From the NCBI GenBank assembly GCA_021234155.1, contig JAJEKV010000003.1, positions 30,611,166 through 30,675,165 on the forward strand: a stretch of DNA of 64,000 nucleotides, given 5' to 3'. Numbering within the stretch: the first letter of the stretch is position 1; each line of letters begins with the position of its first letter. A model generated the notes under the pieces. The model did not search any database and had not been told where the DNA came from. It saw only the letters and a program-made list of their open reading frames with translations. Both the position numbers and the translations under genes were made by a program. Shown here piece by piece: positions 43,623 to 54,016 of the stretch. This DNA is from Isoetes taiwanensis (lineage: Eukaryota > Streptophyta > Lycopodiopsida > Isoetales > Isoetaceae).

Positions 43623-44968
43623 ATGGAACCCATGACCCCAGAGGAGGAGATATCCCAGATGAGGACGGACCTGGAGCAGATAAAGGCCTTGCTGTCCGCG
43701 CAAGCAGGAATGGGTTCGGTGGGCAACGCTCAGCTGCCGCAAGCATCAGCTCAGAGAGCAGGAAGGGACAAGAAGAGGAGCAAGAGAAGCAGATCCTCCA
43801 GTCCGGAATCTTCCGACTCAAGTTCGCACTTCGCATCCGACCGAGGAAGAGGAAGAGCGTGCTCTGGACCCAATGATGGAAGGCAAAGGAACACCAAGAG
43901 GGAAGGCGAGGAACACCCCAGATGGACGATTAAAGAGACACCGTGGCCTCTCGACTACCGTAAGAAGGTAGATTCCGCGACCGGCAATGTATGGAAGGCC
44001 CGAAACCGAACGCTTCTCGGGGGAGAACAGTCGATTGGAAGCAGAGGCATGGCTGGATTTAAATGAGTGAGTACGGCAACGCTTTATGGCATGAAAGATA
44101 AAGACAAAGGCAGAGTTGCAACAGCCAACTTGAAAGGAGCCGCGACGGATTTGGTGGAAGGGTTATGCAAAGGCACATGGCTTAAGCAGGATGCTTGTAA
44201 GTTCAAGAAGTTTGCAAAAGCCTTCAAGCGCCATTACGTCCCCAAGGGAACATAAGTCCAAAGATGATGCGCCAGTTCTATAGGCTCCAACAGGAAACAA
44301 ATCACCCAGTAAATATACGAGGAATTCATGAGGCTAAGGTTGTATGTGCCGGGTTGGGAGAGAAGCATGCGTTGGAAAGCTATATCGAGGGGTCGAATGA
44401 GGAGATCCGCAAGCTTTGTGAGAGCAACAAACCCTAGGACAAGATCGGGCGAGTCCAAGGCTATAAGCTTGCAGGGCTGGGACCTCGTAATAGCGCGTAT
44501 GTGCCAGAAGATTTCCGTGATAAAGGCAAGGCGACAGAAGCTATAGCCCCTGTGGCAGTGGGCCCTGTGCCCGCCTAGAGCCCCCACATGGTGGCAAACC
44601 GTGGGAAGCAAGCAGGGAGAAGAAGCAGGTGTCCTTCAAGGACAAGCAGGAGGGGTCAAACTACTCCAAAGCAGTACGATCCTTTTTGCAGGCGATGCCC
44701 AAGGAAAAGAGGCAGGAGTGCATAGAAAAGCAGCTGTGCTTCAGGTGCTTCCAGCCAGGCCATAGGACAGCAAACTGCCCCTACGTCATGAGTGCAGCTC
44801 TAGCGGAGTTGGGAGATTGGGACGCACTGTCTGACGACGACGACGAAGAAGCCCGCGACTACATTCAGGGTGAGTGTCATATCTTTGCCGCAATAGATAC
44901 AGAGCAAGCAGAGAGCCAAGATAAGGTAATTTCCACAAAGAGGGGAAGGCCAAGGCCAAGTCCTTCAT
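43623..44968 (+). pseudogene. Outer chromovirus gag (broken)
   Basis: ATG 43623 starts an N-terminal part rich in S/R/K. A TGA at 44064 interrupts, then the same frame continues (ATLYGMKDKDKGRVATANLK; AKAFKRHYVPKG) as the capsid-like retrotransposon-gag region to a TAA at 44253. Another frame follows from 44264 (RQFYRLQQETNHPVNI, interrupted by TAG at 44435). A third from about 44629 contains the CCHC zinc knuckle CFRCFQPGHRTANC (44737-44778) and an acidic segment. The product would bind and package element RNA. At least two frame changes and several stops; CAG-linked sequence disturbance may account for some. Confidence 0.8.
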
Positions 44969-47573
44969 AGTCTTGATAGACTCAGGAAGTAGCCATAACT
45001 TTGCATCACCCAGAATGGTTCAAATGTTGAAGTTGAAGCCGCTAAAGTCAAAGCCAAGACCCGTTGTCTTAGCAAGTGGTGCAGTGAGGCAGACGGTGGG
45101 CAAAAGAATCAACTTCGACATCGACTTGCCAGGGATTAATATCCAGATGGGGGCAGAAGTAATGGGCATTGGCAAGTATGACTTGATCATAGGAATGGAG
45201 TACCTTGGGCCAGCAGGGGCCATTATCGACTGTGGAAAGCGGAAGGTGACCTTCCCAACGCCTGACGGCAAGATCATCGAAATCACAGGTAAAGAAGTTG
45301 TCCCCATCATGCAGTGCATGTCTTCTAAGAGGCTGTTCAAGTGCATCAAGAGCGAGCAGGTGGCATACATCTTCAAGCTTGAGATTAGTGAGCCGGAATC
45401 GGAAGGAAGCAAAGAAGACAAGGTGCTCAGCAAGTTGCCGAAGCAAGTAGCTAAGCTGATCACGGAGTTCCATGATCTCTTTCCAGATGAGATCAAGCAG
45501 CTTCCTCCCTATAGGGGAGTTGAGTGCGAGATTGCACTCGAACCAGGAACAAAGCCAACGAGCAAGGCTCCATATAGAATGACAACGCAGGAATTGTCGG
45601 AGCTAAAGAAGCAGTTGCAGGAGCTGCTTGACCTAGGTTTTATTAGACCTAGTGTTTCGCCATTTGGAGCGCCCATTCTCTTCGTTAAGAAGAAGGATGG
45701 CAGTTTAAGGATGTGCATAGACTATAGGCAGTTGAACAAGCACACCATTAAGAACAAGTACGCGCTCCCCAGATCAGATGACTTGATGGATCAGCTCCAA
45801 GGTGCAAAGATCTTCTCCAAAATCGACTTAAGGTCAGGTTATCATCAGATCAGGATAAAGGAAGAAGATATCCATAAGACCGCCTTCAGAACGCGGTATG
45901 GGCACTATGAGTTCACGGTAATGCCCTTCGGCTTATCGAATGCCCCCGCAACGTTCATGAGGCTCATGAACGACATCTTCAGGGAGTTTTTAGACACCTT
46001 TGTGATTGTTTTCTTTGATGACATTTTGGTGTATAGCAGATCCCTTGAAGAGCACGTACAACACTTGAGAAGAGTGCTGGAGAAGTTGAAGAGGCACCAG
46101 TTGTACGCCAAGTTGTCGAAGTGCCACTTCGCAACAGGGAAGGTGGAGTATCTAGGACATGTGATCTCAGCAGAAGGCATCTCGACGGATCCTGCAAAGA
46201 TTGAAGCCGTCATTCAGTGGCCGGCGCCGAAGAATGTGCATGAAGTCAGAAGTTTCCTCGGCCTAGCAGGGTACTACAGGAAGTTCGTAAAGAACTTTGC
46301 CAAGATAGCAGCCCCGCTAACAGACTTGACGCGGGCGGAGAAAGTGAAAGATTGGGCAGAGCATTGGCACAAGAAAGCCCAAGCAGGGTTTGAATTGTTG
46401 AAGGAAGCTTTAACAACAGCCCCAGTCTTAACCCTGCCGGACCCAGTGAAAGATAAGCTTGTAGCGACTGACGCGAGTAAGATAGCTACAGGTGCAGTGC
46501 TTATGCAAGAAGAGCGCGTGGTAGCGTATGATTCCAGGAAGATGAACGACGCCGAAACACGCTACCCCACGCACGATCAGGAATTGCTTGCGGTTGTCAG
46601 GGCATTAAGAATTTGGAGGCACTACCTTTTGGGAAGGAAGTTCCAGTTGGATACAGACCACCAGAGCCTCCAATATGTATTCACGCAACCACACCTCAAC
46701 CTGAGGCAGAGAAGGTGGATGGAGTTCCTTGAAGAGTACGACTTTGATATAGTCTACAAGCCAGGGAAGCTCAATGTGGTAGCGGATGCGCTTTCAAGGC
46801 ATCCCCTGACAACTAGAGTGCATTGCAATGCAATTTCGACGATCTCCAGCGACTTTGGTAAGAAGATTGAAGAGTCCTTGCCAACGGACGTGGATTTCAA
46901 GGAAGTATGGGCAAGTCTCTCTAGGGAGGCTAGAACAGATAAGGAGCGGGAAGCCTTTAAGCATTTTAAGAAGGAAGGCAACCTGTTATACCATAAGAAC
47001 AAGTTGTGCGTACCCGAATCATCAGGTATAAGGAAATTGATCCTCCACGACACGCACAACAGCCCAATAGCTGGCCATGCGGGATTCATGAAAACATATT
47101 TCAAAGTACGCAGCAGCTATTATTGGCCAGGAATGAAGAAGCAGGTGGCTCGCTACATCAAGGAATGCCAGCTATGTCAGCAGACAAAGGCGGAGCAGCT
47201 TCGAATTCCAGGGTCATTGGAGCCATTAGCGGTGCCAAACGCTAAGTGGGAGATAATCAGCATGGATTTCATCACAGGACTCCCAAGAACAGCAAGAGGG
47301 AAGGATGCCTTGATGGTAGTGGTCGACAAGTTGTCGAAGATGGCACATTTTGTGCCTTGCAGGACCACAGATACAGCTATGGATACAGCAAAGCTCTTCA
47401 CCAAAGAGATCTTCAGGCTTCATGGCATGCCAAGGGAGATCATCTCCGGCAGGATCCGGTTCATGAGCCTTTTGGCAAGACCTCTTTTGCGACAATCCGA
47501 CGAAGCTATCCATGAGCACGCGGCATATCATCCTCGACGGATGGCCGCACGGAGCGGACCAACAGGATTTTAG
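44925..47573 (+). pseudogene. Outer chromovirus pol: protease, RT, RNase H, integrase N-terminal half
   Basis: Open in one frame from 44925. Protease [12 protein letters not shown] has its Asp at 44979. RT follows with [47 protein letters not shown] and active site FFDDILVYS at about 46011-46037. RNase H follows ([31 protein letters not shown]). The integrase H2C2 zinc region ([14 protein letters not shown] to CQLCQQTK) leads to the core (MDFITGLP). Near 47450 the segment expected to hold the second catalytic Asp reads ISGRIRFM, with Gly in the Asp position, and the frame is lost at 47573. This is the enzyme set that copies and integrates the element. It is nearly intact up to the integrase core. 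Confidence 0.92.
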
Positions 47574-48351
47574 AGGACATGCTACGAAACCACGCGGAAT
47601 AAGCAAAGTATGTGGGAAGAATTTATTCACTTGGTGGAGTTTGCATACAATAGCACCAAGCAGAATCATCCCAAATGTCGTTTATGATCAATTACGGCTA
47701 TCGCTGTTTAACTCGCACACTTGGCACAACCCCCGTCAAAAGTGGAAGTTTCGCAGCACAGATGTTGGCCGATATATGCGGCAGCTTGTGGAAGAAGTTC
47801 GAGGTTACCTGCTAGCAGCAAGAAGTCGTCAGAAGAGCATCGCCGACAAGCATCGAACAGTAAGAGAGTTCAAAGTTGGAGATGATGTTTGGCTCAAGAT
47901 CAAGGTGAAGCAGGCGAAGCTCAGGATAGGGAATTGCAAGAAGCTTGCTCCAAGGTGGGCTGGACCTTTCAGAATAGTCAAGAGAGTAGGTAATCAATCC
48001 TACAAGCTAGACTTGCCAGCACACCTAAAGATTCATAAGGTCTTCCACGTGAGTTTGTTGAAGAAGCATACTCCAAATCCAGACGAAGTCTTGGATTCTC
48101 CAACGTTGTTGGAAATGACGGAGGAGCAGCTGGAAATAGTTCCAGAATTGATTCTTGATAAAGCTTTCAAGAAAACGAGGAGATCAGAATTCCTCCAGTA
48201 TTTGGTCAAGTGGAAACACTTACCAGTGGAAGACGCGACGTGGGTACTTAAGAAAGATTTAGTAAAGCAGTATCCACAGTTTATGGAGCAATGGGACGGC
48301 AAGGTCATCTCCGAAGAAATCGGCTCAGGCATGTCGATTTGTGTAGGTTAA
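47574..48351 (+). pseudogene. Outer chromovirus integrase C-terminal half and chromodomain
   Basis: After several frame changes (47440-47780) the frame is stable to a TAG at 48349. It includes the integrase C-terminal GPY/F-type region (KLAPRWAGPFRIVKRVGNQS, then HKVFHVSLLKKH) and a chromodomain-like end (about 48140-48290: LQYLVKWKHLPVEDATW). Chromodomains of this class direct integration to heterochromatin by recognising histone marks, which fits the nested heterochromatic setting. The third catalytic acid of the core is not readable in frame. Motif codons in this part appear damaged at CAG positions. Confidence 0.88.
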
Positions 48352-49162
48352 TTCTTGTGCAATTAAGATTAACCTACGCATGCAACCTATGCTTAGTATG
48401 GGTCGCATGCGTTGTTACCGATGATGGGACCACTACGGTGATCTCTAGGGCGTGGTGTAATGTCAATGTAGGCATGACGCGCTTTCCGCGATGAAAGTGG
48501 AAGGTAGATTAGAAAGTCTCTACGTCCCATCGAAGTAGACGACCTCGAGAGAAAGGAGGTCATGAAGGAATGCACTGATAGGAAAAGCACCTCTAGCCCC
48601 ATATATACTTTGATAGGAGGAATCAGGCCTTCACGCCCCATATACGGGAAGGACCTATCCTCCACGCTGGGCAACTAGGGTGTAGGCATGAGCGGCATAT
48701 AGGCATATAGGCGCTGTCTCCACGGCCATAATGGAAGATTCACCCTCTTCCTACGCCGGGAGATTAGCCATGCATCCATGTAGATAGGTGGGGTGGTCAC
48801 CATATAACCAAAATTTTATTAATAATTAAGTGGTACTAACGTAGTGTCGACCTGCAGGCCAATAGAGCGCTCCGGAGGGCAAGGAGGTCGAACTACGAAG
48901 ACTTGCAACACAAATTTTGTTTGAATGTGTTGCAAGGAATGAAGAAACCTGGGACGTTAATTTTAATTTTGATAAACTTAATTGTCATGTTAAGTGAATT
49001 ATTGGGTAACCTGTTTTAAGGATGTTATGAAGTGATAAGTTATTTCATAATATAACGTTGGATAATGTCCTAAAAATATTACCTTAAGGTAATCTTAATA
49101 AATGTGTAGGGATCATGGTAGTTATCGTATGTATCAGGTTGATTGCAGGTTAGGTTGATCCC
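48352..49162 (+). other. Outer element 3' non-coding segment
   Basis: Homologue of the inner element 3' segment, single copy of the ~275-bp unit. Contains CTTGCAACACA/TGTGTTGCAAG (48902-48936), the palindrome ATTACCTTAAGGTAAT (49078-49093) and an ACGCATGC/GCATGCGT pair. No gene. Confidence 0.8.
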
Positions 49163-49215
49163 AAGGTGGGGAGACCCACGATGCTGCGGACAGCATCAAT
49201 TCAAGGTGGGGAGAA
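49163..49215 (+). promoter_or_regulatory. Outer element duplicated polypurine tract with hairpin
   Basis: AAGGTGGGGAGAC (49163-49175), hairpin GATGCTG-CGGA-CAGCATC (49180-49197), AAGGTGGGGAGAA (49203-49215) directly before the LTR, the same arrangement as in the inner element. Confidence 0.88.
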
Positions 49216-50863
49216 TGTGACGTTCCAAAGACGAAGATCGCCCCGGGACGATACCGCATCTTTGCCACGCCGCACACGCCACTCCGGCTGACGTGTACGC
49301 TAGCGTGTAGCCAGGTGGTAGCCCTAGGGGGCAACTCGCCAGAAATATGTGCAACTATTAATGTGCACATTTTCCAATGTACACATTAATGTGGGCACAC
49401 ATTTCCAAGTGGACACTTCATGCCAAGTGGGCCACACCCATAGGTGCAATTAATGTGCACATTTTCCAATGTACACATTAATGTGGGCACACATTTCCAT
49501 GTGTGCACATTTGGCCACCTAGCCCTTAAAGGCAAGTGGGCCCATTTCCAATTATCCCACATGCCAAAAGAGGATAATTGGAAACCCTAACCAACCCCCT
49601 TGTCTATATAGGGTGGGAAACCCTAACTTGCCCAATTTTCGATTTTAGGGTTTTAGAACTGTTTTGGCTGCCTCAACAGACCCAAAAACCGCCTCCCGAA
49701 CGCGCACGGAAGAATTGCATCCTTAGTTTTCCTTGATTCGAAAGCGCCTCGGCCAGGATGGTCGAGCTCAGGTCGAGGAGCCCCTCAAGGATCAGGTATT
49801 TGGCCAATTAGATAGTCTAAACCCTATTTTAGTCATTGAATCAATGGGTTTAGCCTATTAGATTGCCCATAGTAAAGAGATTCTAACTAAAGAACCTAGC
49901 TCTATGTTGTAGATTAGATCTAGTTCTTTAGTTCTCTCAGGAAGTATATGGATGATGTATCTCTATGCACTCCTTGTATTGGGAAGGGGGTAGAGACCTA
50001 AAGCTTTGTAGTTGATGCTCCTAGAGTAGCCTCTCTAGCACAATCGTAGATCGGCACTGTGCACAAGAGCCACAGGGATGTGGGTGAAGGGGCCGACCTG
50101 GCTAAGAAGGAGGTTCATGTCCCGACTCTTGAGCGGTTCCTCCGGTGTGTAAGGCCTCACCGGGAACCATTGTGACTAGGTCCAATGGCTTGCCACCGCG
50201 TCTTGGGCAAGGCATGGGCTCGACACCCGTGAAGTGGTGTTCACTTTCCGGTGGGTTCGCTTGAATACGGGCGGTGGCCCTCTAGTCACCTTGAGTCAGA
50301 TGTAGATCTCTGGAGGGAGTGATCCCTACCTGCCCCATCGGAACTGGGAAGATGAGCCCGGGAGTAGCCCTTTTGGCTATGCATCCGGGCGGGCTACGGT
50401 CGGGTCCCGACACTTTTCGCACCACCGCAAAGTGTGCAATGTGAGGGGCTTAATGGAGTGGATAACCTAAGCCATGTTCATATGCCAGCCAAATCCATTG
50501 CCATGAATTGCATGCGCAATGAACTCTGGAGACCCAAGCCGTCAGTTATCCCTTTGAGTCTGAGCCTTGGGTAGGATTCCCTATGTGATGTGCTGATCTT
50601 TGTCTATGCAGATATGTGGAGGACCATCCTTCGTGATGGTCATATGATGTTGAAGTATGTGCTACTGACATGTATGTTTACGCTTCCGCAGCTAGGTAGG
50701 CCCTGAGGGAGACGGGGTGCAATGACCCTTCCACTCTTCCCACTGGAACCCGTCACGGTTGCAGTGTCATGTGGAGGGCCCTGTATTAGCATGGAGCTGG
50801 TATGGGGGATGAACTCCTGTTTGTATACGGTGAGTGCACCGTATACGAGTAGGGGACGTCACA
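49216..50863 (+). repeat. Outer chromovirus 3' LTR (1,648 bp)
   Basis: Begins TGTGACGTTCC, ends GACGTCACA, followed by target duplication ATTTA. U5 hairpin at 50823-50846. The first ~70 bases are strongly altered relative to the 5' LTR (AAAGACGAAGATC where the partner has AGCACAGTATAC). Confidence 0.93.
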
Positions 50864-50919
50864 ATTTATTTATTTATTTGGTCTTGCTCAGTTAGGGCCT
50901 TGAGAGGCCATGGAGCACT

Positions 50920-51189
50920 AAAAAACCAGCAAAGTACATCATATTTTTAATATCAAAGTACGATGACTATCTACCGCCTTCAGATATAAGAATTGCATTG
51001 AAGGGACAGAAGATTTGGCTAGATTTAGATCTAACACCAATGCAATTAGAAATAAGGAAAAAAGAGTGGGCAAAGGCTAAAGAAGCAAGGGATTCTGGTT
51101 TTGTAGTCTATTTGGATCAGAGTGGCAAGGCAATTGTCACAAAAAAAAAAAAAAAAAAAAAAAACGAAGCTAGGGAATTGGGGCCTTGA
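50920..51189 (+). pseudogene. LINE ORF1, C-terminal end
   Basis: The frame reads SDIRIALKGQKIWLDLDLTP and then MQLEIRKKEWAKAKEARDSG, matching the conserved (D)DLTP..Q...K......A...G block at the end of L1-like ORF1 RNA-binding proteins. A run of 24 A (51141-51164) codes for lysines, and the stop TGA is at 51187. The N-terminal part is missing; upstream is the TTTA microsatellite and the chromovirus. So the LINE is 5' truncated or was separated from its 5' part. Confidence 0.6.
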
Positions 51190-51191
51190 GC

Positions 51192-51951
51192 ATGAGCATG
51201 TGGAATGCTCGTGGATTGAGCCAAGATGCAACAATTGAGACATGGAAGCAACAAGATATCTTGCTTTTTGTTGAGACATGGGAGCATCAATCTCGTCCTT
51301 TGCCAGACATACCAGAATATATTTTGATTGGTCATTCGTGGAATGAGAAAAGGGAAGGACCTGGGTGTGGATATGGAGGCATAGCTATTTATTGTAAAAC
51401 GCAAGTTGAGCATGCTTTCCAGATAATAAAAGAAGATAAGAATAAGCAATATTTGTGGCGTAAAATCAAGACCACAAATGTGGATCTTTTTGTAGCAGTC
51501 GATCATGGGTGATTTCAATGCTCGTACGGGCTGCCAACAAGCGAGAACATTTGTAGATCTCATGGATGCATACTTAGATGAGCAAGACGAACTGTTCTTG
51601 AGATGCTCAAATACAATGGGAGATTTTTTGTTGGAGATGGGCACAATCTATGGCTTGAAAATTGTAAATGGCATTGATAAGTTTCCAAAATCCGGAAGCT
51701 TTACTTGTTTCAATCATACAGGATCAAGTACAGTAGATCACTTCATGGCAAGTGATCTAGAATTGGTGCAAGCATGCTTTATAGGGAGGAAGTTACCAGA
51801 GTCGGACCACTCCCCTTTGCATGTGGAGCTCAAATCAGCCGCACATCCTGATATAAAGCACTCTCCCTTTCATCCAAAATTGGGAATCAATTATAAGCAA
51901 TGCTTGGCATACAAAAAACTCGATGAGGATCTAATTGCTTCTACTACTTAG
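51192..51951 (+). pseudogene. LINE ORF2 endonuclease (internal deletion)
   Basis: ATG 51192 opens an apurinic-type endonuclease (MSMWNARGLSQD, later GYGGIAIY). Near 51500 the sequence jumps frame into MGDFNARTG, a catalytic motif of the family, with the segment normally before it lost. SDHSPLHVEL, holding the catalytic His, closes the domain near 51830. The domain nicks target DNA. The deletion and frame change make it non-functional. Confidence 0.8.
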
Positions 51952-53385
51952 ACATGAAATATAGTTGAGGATGCAGAAAAATGTATCAATTTGATCTTCT
52001 ATGGTGCAAAAGATATTTTTGGTCTCACCAAAAAGCTAGTGCAAGGGCGGCCCTGCAATTCATGGTGGGATGCTAAGTGTAGAGAAGTTAAGAGCCAGAC
52101 TGCCACATAACTGCATCAGGAAACCCAATTGGTATAAGAGACTTCTAAGAAGCAAAAAGCAAGCATTTTTAGGAGCAAGGCAATCTGATTTGAAAGAGAA
52201 AATAAAGCAAGATCCAAAAATGTTTTGGAACAAATCAAGCAAAAACTCAGGGCAGCCACATTTAGAGATAGGCACTTTGCTAAAGTTGGTGCAAGATATT
52301 TATGAGGTGGGCAATCCAGAAGGCATGCCAATCTTGGCCATTGATGAAGATCTTTTCACTGAAATAGAGGTACGAGATATGCTATCAGGGATGGAAAATA
52401 ACAAAGCACATAATCTGGATGGTCATTGAGCTTTTTAAATGGGGAGGAGACAAAATGCTTTCTATGCTTACAGATTTGCTAAATAAGAGTATCAGACAAG
52501 GCCTACGTACCATATAGTTGGAAGTTAAATAGAGTACACCCAATTCATAAATCAGGGGACAAGAATGTAATACAAAATTACAGAACCATCCTAATAGGTA
52601 GCACTTTCGTCAAAATTTTGGGAAGCTTGCTGGAATACAAGTTGAGCACCTGGGCAGAAGAGAATGGCAAGCGCTCCAATTTTCAAGCGGGCTTTCGGAA
52701 AGATTTTAATATGTTAGATTATGCATTAACACTTCATGTGTTAGTAGAGAAAGCAAAGGCACCATCTGCAGCATTGTATATTGCATTTATATATTTTGCA
52801 AAAGCATTTGACACAGTGCAGAGGAAGGAGTTAGGTGACAGAATGGAGCAGCTCGGTGTTCCAGAAAACATAAGAGGAGCTATCTCACAATTGTATGCAA
52901 AGGTATTAATCAGATTATCTCGGGAAGTAAATCCTGTGATAAGGAACACTATATAGGGGTGCGCCAAGGATGTCCTTTATCTCCTACATTATTCGGCCTC
53001 TTTATTGACGAGCTTAAAGAATTGCTACATGCATGCTTTTTGGCAGGGACTCAGCTTGGAGCTTACATAGTACAGTTATTAATGTATACTGATGATGTCG
53101 TGCCTATTGGCATCCAAGAAACATGTGCTATAAGAGCATTTGCATAATTTAGCGGTGTTTTGTGCAGCAAGGCAAATGAAAGTAAATGTTGCAAAATCCA
53201 AAGTTATGGTGTTCGGGACAAGGGAGAGACCAAAGTTCATGTATCTAGAGCAGGAAATTGAAATATTGGAGAGTTTTAGGTACATGGGGATAGATTTCTC
53301 CTCAAATACAACTGGAAGGACTGTGTCAAAAGGTGACCCACAGGGGGAAAATGGCGTTCTATGGTATGCTTTCTAAATGCTCTAA
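51952..53385 (+). pseudogene. LINE ORF2 reverse transcriptase (broken)
   Basis: Fragments in several frames keep the L1-like RT order: ...EVRDMLSGMENNKAHNLDG, FQAGFRKDFNMLDY, FAKAFDTVQR, RQGCPLSPTLFGLFIDEL, and the active site LLMYTDDVV at about 53080-53108 (YxDD). At least four stops or frame changes occur. Family knowledge: this enzyme performs target-primed reverse transcription. Confidence 0.85.
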
Positions 53386-54016
53386 AATTTCTCTGCATGA
53401 TTGAGGGCTTAGAAAGCTTTTGTTTAAGACATTGGTTCAAACTGTGCTATTGTATGGGGTTCCTATATGGGGACCTAGCATCTCTGTCAAGTTATGGAAT
53501 CAAATAAAAACAATTCAGAAGCTATTTTTGAGAAATGTGCTTGGCATAAAAACTCAGATACCATATGCAATTATGCTTGCAGAGGCAGGTATATTTCCAT
53601 TAGAATTTAAAGCATTATTTCAGACTGTAAATTCCATTAATAGGATTAGAGATCAATCACCAGAACGCTTATCCCATCAAGCAATGATGGTTTTAGAGCA
53701 GCAAGGTTGGATGCATGATTTCAAAACTTGGGTAGGAAAATGGGGTCTGAATGATGAAAATTGGCCTGAATGTAAGACAGATGCAAGAGCATTATTAGAA
53801 AGACTTACAATTGAACACTTATGGCAGCACCAAAGTAGTAGAATGCTTCATCACAGAACTCAGATAAATCGCATGGGCGAGTATAAGAGCCAAGAGTATT
53901 TGTGGTCAGAAATGCCGACGCATCTAAAGCATGTCATAGCTCGTTATAGAACGAGCTCGCATAAATTGGGAGTTGAGACAACAGATGGTCAAATACTCCA
54001 CTTGAAGACAGGGTAA
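53386..54016 (+). pseudogene. LINE ORF2 C-terminal part
   Basis: One open frame (FKTLVQTVLLYGVPIWGPSI at the start) continues the RT thumb and C-terminal region typical of L1-like elements, with VIARYRTSSHKLGVE near the end. The expected zinc-binding end is not visible before the TAA at 54014, and there is no clear poly-A tail. The LINE 3' boundary is unknown. Confidence 0.75.

Larger units (their letters stand above)
26041..50863 (+). mobile_element. Outer chromovirus (Ty3/gypsy), with nested inner element
   Basis: LTRs at 26041-27697 and 49216-50863 share diagnostic variants (for example the CTCCGGCTGACGTGTACGCT block and AACTCGCCAGAAATATG) that separate them from the inner pair. Flanking duplication is ATTTA (26036-26040, 50864-50868), inside a TTTA microsatellite. 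Removing the inner element (11,490 bp plus 5 bp) leaves about 13.3 kb. Contents: primer site, leader with hairpins and GC-rich open frames, an accessory frame, gag, pol in protease-RT-RNase H-integrase order, a chromodomain, a 3' non-coding region, polypurine tract, LTR. RT before integrase plus a chromodomain defines a chromovirus. Many stops and frame changes make it defective as read. Confidence 0.93.

Noticed and set aside
45020-45496. Minus-strand frames of 158 and 134 codons over pol
   Set aside because: They are shadows of the chromovirus pol frame, which carries clear protease and RT motifs on the plus strand.
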